Below, in pieces: positions 57,896 through 64,000 of a stretch of DNA of 64,000 nt (position 1 is the first letter of the stretch; every line of letters starts with the position of its first letter). The notes beneath the pieces were generated by a model that had not been told where the DNA came from, did no database searches, and worked only from the letters and a program-made list of their open reading frames with translations. A program made the position numbers and the translations under genes. The stretch is from Pseudomonadota bacterium (GTDB lineage: Bacteria > Myxococcota_A > Polyangia > Haliangiales > Haliangiaceae), in contig JAKSDA010000123.1 of assembly GCA_022360315.1 (NCBI GenBank), positions 62,001 to 126,000 of the forward strand. The letters run 5' to 3'.

Positions 57896-59554
57896 ATGAG
57901 ACATACAGCAGCAATTATCATTGTCGCGTGCATATATCTTCCACAATATGGTTGTGGCGAACAGGACGAGGACATCGGATTGTCCGATGAGCCTGCTGAA
58001 TGGGCTTATCAGACCTGCGATCTATCGATTCAGTCGAGAAGCTGTGCATGTCCAGGGACGTGGACGTGTAGCGTGATCGAGATCTGTGAGAAAAGATCTC
58101 AGCTACCTTCCTGCAGCGAAATCCTCGAGCGAAAAGCGATTTTCGATTATTTGCGGGACAAGACTCTCGAGCGCGAGGCATTCTCACCGCCAAAGAATGC
58201 GGCCCTCGGTCTTGATTACGAGGTCCAATCTGCCCAGCTCGAACCGCTTTTTATTCGAGCGTTTAGCAACGAAAGGCTATTTCATGCAATTCTGCGGATG
58301 AGCACTGTGCGCGCCGATCGTCACCTCCGTCTGCTCGAAGAGACCGACGATGGGCAAGTGGCACAGCTCTGGTTCGACGATAAAGACCTCGAGGCCCCAG
58401 TCCAGTTCATGCCCGATTTTTCCGACCCCTCTCGATACCAGTTCTTCGTCGCGGACGTTGCCGCCGGAGACTGGTTTCCGGATCATGCCACACCGACGAT
58501 CGGCGATCGGGTTCTGAGCATCAACGGCAGGCCGATCGATCGCTATACGCAGATTCTGGTCCGATATCTGCGCTACTCTACCAGTCAAAAAGCCGCGGTT
58601 CAGGCGGCCAAGCGTCTCACGCAGAATCAAGCTCCCGAGTTCCCGTCTCATCTCTATAATGGGGACAGCGTGACCTACGAGTTCCAGCGCGCCAGCGGAG
58701 AGGTATACGAGCTCACGGTGCCGTACGTGGACGAGGACACTCTCACCTGGACGGCACCTCCAATACGAACGTTCCCGGGTTTCGAGCCAATGCCGGTACT
58801 CGAAAAGACCAACTACGCACTTCACCGTCACGCCGGCGACAAACCGGTGCTTCTGCTTCGTTGGCTCGATTTCGAGGACCCACTCGTAGAGGAAATGGAA
58901 GCGCTGCTGGATTATGCACAGGCCGAGGGAATCCTCGATTACGACGTTATCATTGACGCGACTGACAGCAGCGGTGGCAGTGGAGGACCGGACGTACTGA
59001 AGCGCTTGAGCCCCAAACCATTCCAGACCACTCTCGGCAACGTGCGAATCAGCGATATCTCGGCAACGTTCGCGAAGACCAGGACGCCGGCCGTCGAGGC
59101 CTGGATCATGAGTGCGGTTGAGGCCGGCCAGGAGTACACGAGCAACGCTCCTTTCAAACTTCAGTACTTTGACGCCGATGAGGATGGGATCATGCAGCCG
59201 AACGAGCGCCATTTCTCGGGCCGGCTCGTGTTCATGTGTTTTCCAGATGCCGGTTCTCAGTTGGACCAGTTTGCGGCGATGATTATCGACAACAAGCTCG
59301 GCTACTCACTCGGCATGACATGTGCCGGCCATAGCAACACCTGGGAATATGAAGAGATGTTGATATCGCCGAGAGATGGACGTCCACTGGTCGGCTTCAT
59401 GTGGAACATCGGAGACACCATTCGCCCCAATGGTGAAGTCCTCGAAGGCAATCCAGCCGTGCCCGAGGAGTTCATCCCGATGACGGCTGATAACTACAAC
59501 CAGTATTTCGACAGCCTGATCGAGCGCGCACTGCAGCACCTCGGCCACCTGTAG
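57896..59554 (+). CDS. S41-peptidase-like lipoprotein with PDZ-like domain
   Basis: The ATG at 57896 opens into a short signal peptide with lipobox LPQYGC. An N-terminal Cys-rich stretch (SCACPGTWTC, CEKRSQLPSC) suggests disulfides. A PDZ-like segment (PTIGDRVLSINGRPIDRY, near residue 200) precedes an S41-like region with VIIDATDSSGGSGGP and a later AGSQLDQFAAMIIDN that may hold the Ser nucleophile. It resembles tail-processing proteases (CtpA) in layout, but the catalytic set is not certain. Confidence 0.7.
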   Translation: MRHTAAIIIVACIYLPQYGCGEQDEDIGLSDEPAEWAYQTCDLSIQSRSCACPGTWTCSVIEICEKRSQLPSCSEILERKAIFDYLRDKTLEREAFSPPKNAALGLDYEVQSAQLEPLFIRAFSNERLFHAILRMSTVRADRHLRLLEETDDGQVAQLWFDDKDLEAPVQFMPDFSDPSRYQFFVADVAAGDWFPDHATPTIGDRVLSINGRPIDRYTQILVRYLRYSTSQKAAVQAAKRLTQNQAPEFPSHLYNGDSVTYEFQRASGEVYELTVPYVDEDTLTWTAPPIRTFPGFEPMPVLEKTNYALHRHAGDKPVLLLRWLDFEDPLVEEMEALLDYAQAEGILDYDVIIDATDSSGGSGGPDVLKRLSPKPFQTTLGNVRISDISATFAKTRTPAVEAWIMSAVEAGQEYTSNAPFKLQYFDADEDGIMQPNERHFSGRLVFMCFPDAGSQLDQFAAMIIDNKLGYSLGMTCAGHSNTWEYEEMLISPRDGRPLVGFMWNIGDTIRPNGEVLEGNPAVPEEFIPMTADNYNQYFDSLIERALQHLGHL

Positions 59555-59721
59555 ATTCCTCGGCGAATGTCGGGTTGACTAGGCGGTGTCGGTGGCGACG
59601 ATTCCGACCTCAACGATCCCACGGACCGCCTGTCCGATCGTCGGCATCCAGTGATGGCACTGGCCAGGCCCGAGGCGGCAGCGCCGAGGAACCAGCGACG
59701 AGTGGTGCTGTATCGATCCAC
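59494..59721 (-). pseudogene. Remnant of a Tat-exported lipoprotein gene
   Basis: From the GTG at 59721 the frame reads DRYSTTRRWFLGAAASGLAS, then AITGC: a twin-Arg signal with lipobox. Only about 75 codons remain before a stop, and the 3' end overlaps the preceding gene, so this looks like the leftover N terminus of a longer protein. It could instead be a small real lipoprotein. Confidence 0.4.
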
Positions 59722-60026
59722 GCATCGAGCGTACAGCGAATTTGGCGATGATTTTGCTTTTACTTTCGATGTCTCCGCCAGGTGTTCTACACACGATTCG
59801 GGTGGGAAAGGATCCAACGTGATCGTGTGCGGCGCGGCCCGACCGCTTCGCGCTCAGGATATCATTTTCCGGCAAAGCCCCCGGACGGCCGGACCGGCCG
59901 GGCTCGGCCGTTGGCCTCCCAACAGCAACGTCGCGTTTGATCCACAACCAATGTGTTTCTGTTATCGCAATACCCCTGGATCCGCGAAGCCAACAATTTC
60001 TATTCGACGTAATATTCCTCGGGTAA
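59722..60026. other. Intergenic region before the RND operon
   Basis: About 300 bases that should contain the promoter of the efflux operon. No gene is evident. Confidence 0.45.
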
Positions 60027-61220
60027 ATGATGCAGAAATATTGGCCTTGGCTTGTCGCGCCGGTCCTGATCATCGCTGTTTGGACCGCGCTGCGAAACAA
60101 CGAGCCCCTGGACGATAGGCGACGCCGTGGCCAGGCACCGGCACCGGTCGAGGTGGTAGCCATCGAGCGCGGCGCGATCTCCGAGCGCCGCGTGCTTGCG
60201 GCGACCCTGCAAGCTCCATCTCATGTCGTGGTGGCCGCGCACGTCGGCGGTCGTGTCCATCGATTGTCCGTCGACCTCGGTGACACCGTCACGAACGGAC
60301 AGGTCGTCGCGGAACTCGACCGAGCGGAACTCGACCAGAGTGCGGCGCAGGCCGCGGCCGAGCTGGCGACCGCGCGAGTCCAACTCGACGAGGCGACCCG
60401 GCTGGTCGAATTCGCCGAGCGCGAGCACCGCCGCGTCGAAGGATTGTCGCAACGCGGCGTCGTGTCCGATACCGAACTCGATCGAGCGCACTCCGATCTC
60501 ATCGCCAAGCGCGCCACAGTAGACGCAGCGCAGGCGCGCCTGAGACGCGCCTCGGCTGCTTTGCGCCTGGCCCAGGTGCGCTCGGATTACTCCACCGTGG
60601 TAGCGACCTGGAAAGACGACAAAGCAGTCCGGGCCGTGGCCGAGCGTCATGTCAACGAGGGAGCAATGGTCGCCCCCGGCGAACCGCTGGTCACCATCGT
60701 CGACCTGCAACCGCTCGAGGCAGTGGCTTATGTCAGCGAAGTCGACTACCCAAAGCTCGCCGTTGGCCAGCGCGCAAGCGTCGGCGTCGACGCCTTTCCC
60801 GATCGCCAGTACGCCGGTGAAGTGCGGCGCATCGCCCCGGTCTTCCGCGAATCGTCGCGCCAGGCCAGAGTCGAGATCGAGGTCGCCAACGACGATCGAA
60901 GCCTGCATCCCGGAATGTTCGCGCGGGTCGACATCGCGCTCCAGACCGTCACCAACGCGACCATCGTATCGAGTTCGGCTATCGTCACCAGAAATGGCCA
61001 AACCGGTGTCTTTCACCTGGACGAGGCCACCTCGACAGTTACGTGGCGTCCGGTACAAATCGGCTTGCGCGCTGACCGGCGGGTCCAGATTTTGGCCGAA
61101 GACCTCGAAGGTCGCGTGGTCAGCTTGGGCCAACAACTCGTCGACGACGGCTCCACCGTGGTCGTCGTGAGCGACGCCAAGGTGGCCCCCAAGACCGGCG
61201 GAGGCGGCGAGGAAAAATGA
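60027..61220 (+). CDS. RND efflux membrane-fusion protein (HlyD/AcrA family)
   Basis: The 397-aa product has an N-terminal membrane anchor, a biotinyl-lipoyl-like hairpin domain ([20 protein letters not shown]), a helical hairpin (about 105-185) and beta-barrel and membrane-proximal domains ([10 protein letters not shown]). There is no lipobox. The stop overlaps the permease start (ATGA), so the two are coupled. Confidence 0.92.
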   Translation: MMQKYWPWLVAPVLIIAVWTALRNNEPLDDRRRRGQAPAPVEVVAIERGAISERRVLAATLQAPSHVVVAAHVGGRVHRLSVDLGDTVTNGQVVAELDRAELDQSAAQAAAELATARVQLDEATRLVEFAEREHRRVEGLSQRGVVSDTELDRAHSDLIAKRATVDAAQARLRRASAALRLAQVRSDYSTVVATWKDDKAVRAVAERHVNEGAMVAPGEPLVTIVDLQPLEAVAYVSEVDYPKLAVGQRASVGVDAFPDRQYAGEVRRIAPVFRESSRQARVEIEVANDDRSLHPGMFARVDIALQTVTNATIVSSSAIVTRNGQTGVFHLDEATSTVTWRPVQIGLRADRRVQILAEDLEGRVVSLGQQLVDDGSTVVVVSDAKVAPKTGGGGEEK

Positions 61221-64000
61221 GTCTCGCAGAGTTCAGCATTCGCCGGCCGATCTTCACCACCATGATCGCGCTCATCGTCGGCACGTTTGGTGTGGTTTCG
61301 CTCTTGCGGCTGCAGATCGACATGCTGCCAGAAATCGAGATGCCGCGCCTGAGTGTGCGTGTCAGCTACGAGGGCGCCAGCCCTGAAGTCATGGAGCGTC
61401 TGGTCACCCAGCCGGTGGAGGAGATCATCTCCACTGTCCCCGGCATCGAAGAGATTACCTCGGAGTCTTCAGAAGGCCGTAGCTGGGTGTCGGTCACCTT
61501 TGTTTGGGGCACCGACATCGATGTAGCCGCACAGGACGTGCGCGCGCGGCTCGAAGACGAACTCGACGAACTGCCCGAGGAAGTCGACCGGCCGCAGATC
61601 CGCAAGTTCGATATCGCGAGTTTTCCGGTCGTTCTCGTCGGGGTCGCCAGCAAACTCGACCCGATCGAGCTCACCGAGATCGTCGATCGACAAATCCGCT
61701 ACCGCTTTGCGCGCATCCCTGGGGTGGCCCAGGTCGACCCCTGGGGCGGCTATGACCGGGAGATTCGAGTCGAGCTCGACGCCGACCGCATCAAGGCCCT
61801 GTCGTTGCCGCTCGATCAGGTGATATCGGCCATTCGCGACGCCAACCTCGATCGCCCGGCTGGAGAGATCGATGTCGACCAGCACGAGGTCACGTTGCGA
61901 GCGCCCGCGGAGTACCAGAGCCTCGATGACATTCGCACCACAGTTGTTGCGGTTCGCGACGGAGCTCCGGTAACCCTCGGTTCGATTGCAACCGTGCGCG
62001 ACACTTACGAGCGGCTGAGCAGAATCGTGCGCGTCAACGGCGAGCTGGGATTGCGCCTGGCAATCCGCAAGCAAGCCCACGCCAACACGGTCGACGTCTC
62101 CAAACGGGTCCTTCAGGAAATCGCGCGAATAAACGCCGACTACCCGCAGATCCAACTCTACGCCGTCATCAACCAGGGAAATTTCATCGAGCGCTCGATA
62201 GCCAATGTCGCTCGTTCGGTCATTTACGGCGGTGGCTTGGCCATCCTTGTCTTGCTCTTGTTTCTCCGCAGCACGCGCAGCACGGTGGTCATCGGCGTCG
62301 CAATTCCGCTGTCGATCGTTGCCACGCTGGCGCTGATGTACGGCACCGGACTGACTCTGAACCTGATGACCCTGGGGGGCCTGGCACTCGGGGTGGGCAT
62401 GATCGTCGACAGCTCCATCGTGGTTCTCGAGAACACCTTTCGGCGCCGTGCCGAGGAGCGAGAGAGCCCCGAGCGCGCAGCGATCGCCGGGACTCGTGAG
62501 GTGCGCAGCGCCATCGTCGCCAGTACCATCACCACGCTGGTCATTTTCTTGCCGCTGATGTTCATCCAGGGCGTGTCCGGACTTTTGTTTCGGGAACTCG
62601 CCTTTGTCGTGAGCTTCTCTCTCATCTGTGCCCTTCTGGTCGCACTGAGCTTGCTCCCCATGCTGGCCGCAAAGTTCATTCCCGAGCACGAGAGCCAGGA
62701 AAACGGCCGATGGGCATCGTGGATGAGCGCCGCCGAGCGGGCCATGACCAGGGCTGAGAGCGCCTACCAGCGCCTGCTAGGAGTGTGTCTCCAGCGTCGG
62801 CCGCAGGTTATCGCCATCGCCGCTATCACCACATTGGGCAGTTTTCTTCTGGTCTCGCAGCTGGGATCCGAGTTCATCCCACCGAGCGACGAAGGCCAGG
62901 TTCGGGTCGTCGGTGAGATGGACATCGCCCAGCGTCTCGAGTTGGTCGACGCGCAGACCAAGAAGATGGAAGCGATCGTGTATCCCGCCGTGCCCGAAGC
63001 GATCGCCACCGTGGTCACTGTGGGTGTGGGATTCCGCGGCGATGGCGTCGTGCGGGGCACCATTCGCCTGTCGCTGGCCGCGGCGTCGCAGCGCGAGCGC
63101 AGCAACCAGGAGATTGCCGCCGATCTGCGCAAGCGTCTGGAGACCGCCGTTCCCGGGATGAAAATTCGCACCCGGGCTCCGCAAGGCCAGTTCTTGCTCG
63201 AGCGGGTGCTGCCGAGCGCGGCCGAAGGAATCGTCGTCGAAGTGCGTGGATTCGAGATGGAGCGACTCGAGGCCCTGGCCGAGAGAGTCGGTGCCGCCAT
63301 CCAGCACATCGATGGCGTCACCGACGTCGAGACCAGTCGCAAGGCCGGCGTTCCCCAGCTCGTCCTGCGCATCGATCGCGGCAAAGCCGCCCAGCTCGGC
63401 CTCAGCGTGCGCGATGTCGCGACGGTCCTGGAGACCGCAGTGGCCGGCCGCATGGCTGGCGAATACCGGCCCGAGGGCCACTCCTATCGCATCTTCGTGC
63501 AACTAAAGGAAGTCCGCGACATGGCGATCGACGACATCCTCGCTATGACGGTGAGCACGCCAAACGGTGGCACAGTTCCCCTGCGCACCGTGCTCGCGGT
63601 GGACTCGGGTCGCGGTCCGGTCCTTATCGATCGCAAAGATCAGCAGCGCCTGATCACCGTCACCGCCAACGTTGCCGATCGCGACCTCGGATCGGTCGCC
63701 GCCGATGTGGCGGCAAGACTTAGCGAGATTCCCCGGCCACTCGGCTACGACTTGATCATCGGTGGCAGTTTCGAGGAGCAGGAAGAATCAGCCCGCCAGT
63801 TGCTCCTCAGCCTGCTTCTCGCCCTAGTACTCGTCTACATGGTCTTGGCCTGCCAGTACGAGTCCCTGCGCGATCCACTCGTGGTGATGATGTCCGTACC
63901 CGCGGCATCGGTCGGTGTCATTGTGACTCTGTGGGCCACTGGAACGACTCTGAACGTGCAGTCCTACATCGGCTGCATCATGCTCGGTGGGATCGTGGTC
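61217..64000 (+). CDS. RND-family efflux permease, 3' end beyond window
   Basis: The open frame of 928 codons starts with [20 protein letters not shown], the conserved first transmembrane helix of RND pumps. Porter domains, the [20 protein letters not shown] helix-4 motif with its Asp, and a second half with [21 protein letters not shown] are present. A complete member has about 1040 residues, so roughly 100-120 are missing. It is of the HAE1/MexB class; the substrate is unknown. Confidence 0.93.
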   Translation, partial: MSLAEFSIRRPIFTTMIALIVGTFGVVSLLRLQIDMLPEIEMPRLSVRVSYEGASPEVMERLVTQPVEEIISTVPGIEEITSESSEGRSWVSVTFVWGTDIDVAAQDVRARLEDELDELPEEVDRPQIRKFDIASFPVVLVGVASKLDPIELTEIVDRQIRYRFARIPGVAQVDPWGGYDREIRVELDADRIKALSLPLDQVISAIRDANLDRPAGEIDVDQHEVTLRAPAEYQSLDDIRTTVVAVRDGAPVTLGSIATVRDTYERLSRIVRVNGELGLRLAIRKQAHANTVDVSKRVLQEIARINADYPQIQLYAVINQGNFIERSIANVARSVIYGGGLAILVLLLFLRSTRSTVVIGVAIPLSIVATLALMYGTGLTLNLMTLGGLALGVGMIVDSSIVVLENTFRRRAEERESPERAAIAGTREVRSAIVASTITTLVIFLPLMFIQGVSGLLFRELAFVVSFSLICALLVALSLLPMLAAKFIPEHESQENGRWASWMSAAERAMTRAESAYQRLLGVCLQRRPQVIAIAAITTLGSFLLVSQLGSEFIPPSDEGQVRVVGEMDIAQRLELVDAQTKKMEAIVYPAVPEAIATVVTVGVGFRGDGVVRGTIRLSLAAASQRERSNQEIAADLRKRLETAVPGMKIRTRAPQGQFLLERVLPSAAEGIVVEVRGFEMERLEALAERVGAAIQHIDGVTDVETSRKAGVPQLVLRIDRGKAAQLGLSVRDVATVLETAVAGRMAGEYRPEGHSYRIFVQLKEVRDMAIDDILAMTVSTPNGGTVPLRTVLAVDSGRGPVLIDRKDQQRLITVTANVADRDLGSVAADVAARLSEIPRPLGYDLIIGGSFEEQEESARQLLLSLLLALVLVYMVLACQYESLRDPLVVMMSVPAASVGVIVTLWATGTTLNVQSYIGCIMLGGIVV

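Noticed and set aside
59579..60163. 194-aa minus-strand frame before the efflux operon
   Set aside because: It lacks a signal or family and overlaps the start of the membrane-fusion gene; the Tat signal lies in a different frame.

Overview
The window looks like chromosomal DNA from a GC-rich Myxococcota (deltaproteobacterial) species. Reasons: many lipoproteins with Asp-Ala-rich 'DAGLPDA' linkers, J-domain and Hsp70 pairs with TPRs, a eukaryote-like Ser/Thr kinase, a bacterial calmodulin, and a type III-B CRISPR locus with a SAVED-CHAT protease, an arrangement known from Haliangium ochraceum. The genus is inferred, not shown. No rRNA, tRNA, transposase or CRISPR array was seen.

Layout. 1-7.7 kb: a J-domain/TPR protein overlapping a short-tailed Hsp70, a FadL-type porin with a beta-propeller lipoprotein, and a four-gene TolQ/TolR-like cluster. 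7.8-15.1 kb: a secreted M1 aminopeptidase lipoprotein, a histidine kinase with a duplicated 3' end, a ScfR/RamB-type regulator and an FMN-barrel protein with a palindrome in its promoter. 15.2-20.8 kb: a complete branched-chain amino acid transporter operon (livH-M-G-F, a DUF6867-like gene, livJ). 20.9-31.8 kb: a Bat (MoxR/DUF58/vWA/TPR) operon with a BatD-BatE fusion. 32.0-37.0 kb: small ORFs, a NatAB-like ABC exporter, a four-EF-hand calmodulin-like protein with a translationally coupled small ORF, and a vWA protein.

37.2-51.1 kb is the main accessory region. A full cmr1-6 operon on the minus strand has a Cas10 with an intact GGDD palm but no HD nuclease, and a Cmr4 with its catalytic Asp. 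Next to it lie an ORFan, an ECF-like sigma factor, a sigma-54-type AAA+ activator, a SAVED-CHAT cyclic-oligonucleotide-activated caspase-like protease, and a Ser/Thr kinase with a long helical repeat tail. A reasonable model is that target RNA makes Cas10 produce cyclic oligoadenylate, SAVED binds it, and CHAT cleaves one or more neighbours, changing transcription or kinase signalling. No PCaspase, cas6, cas1/2 or array lies in the window, so the protease substrate and the crRNA source are open.

51.2-64 kb: a TonB-dependent receptor, an hflX/ABC-F ribosome-rescue operon with a hairpin leader, an ArsI/CadI-like dioxygenase, an S41-like lipoprotein, a Tat-lipoprotein remnant, and an RND efflux pair whose permease runs off the window.
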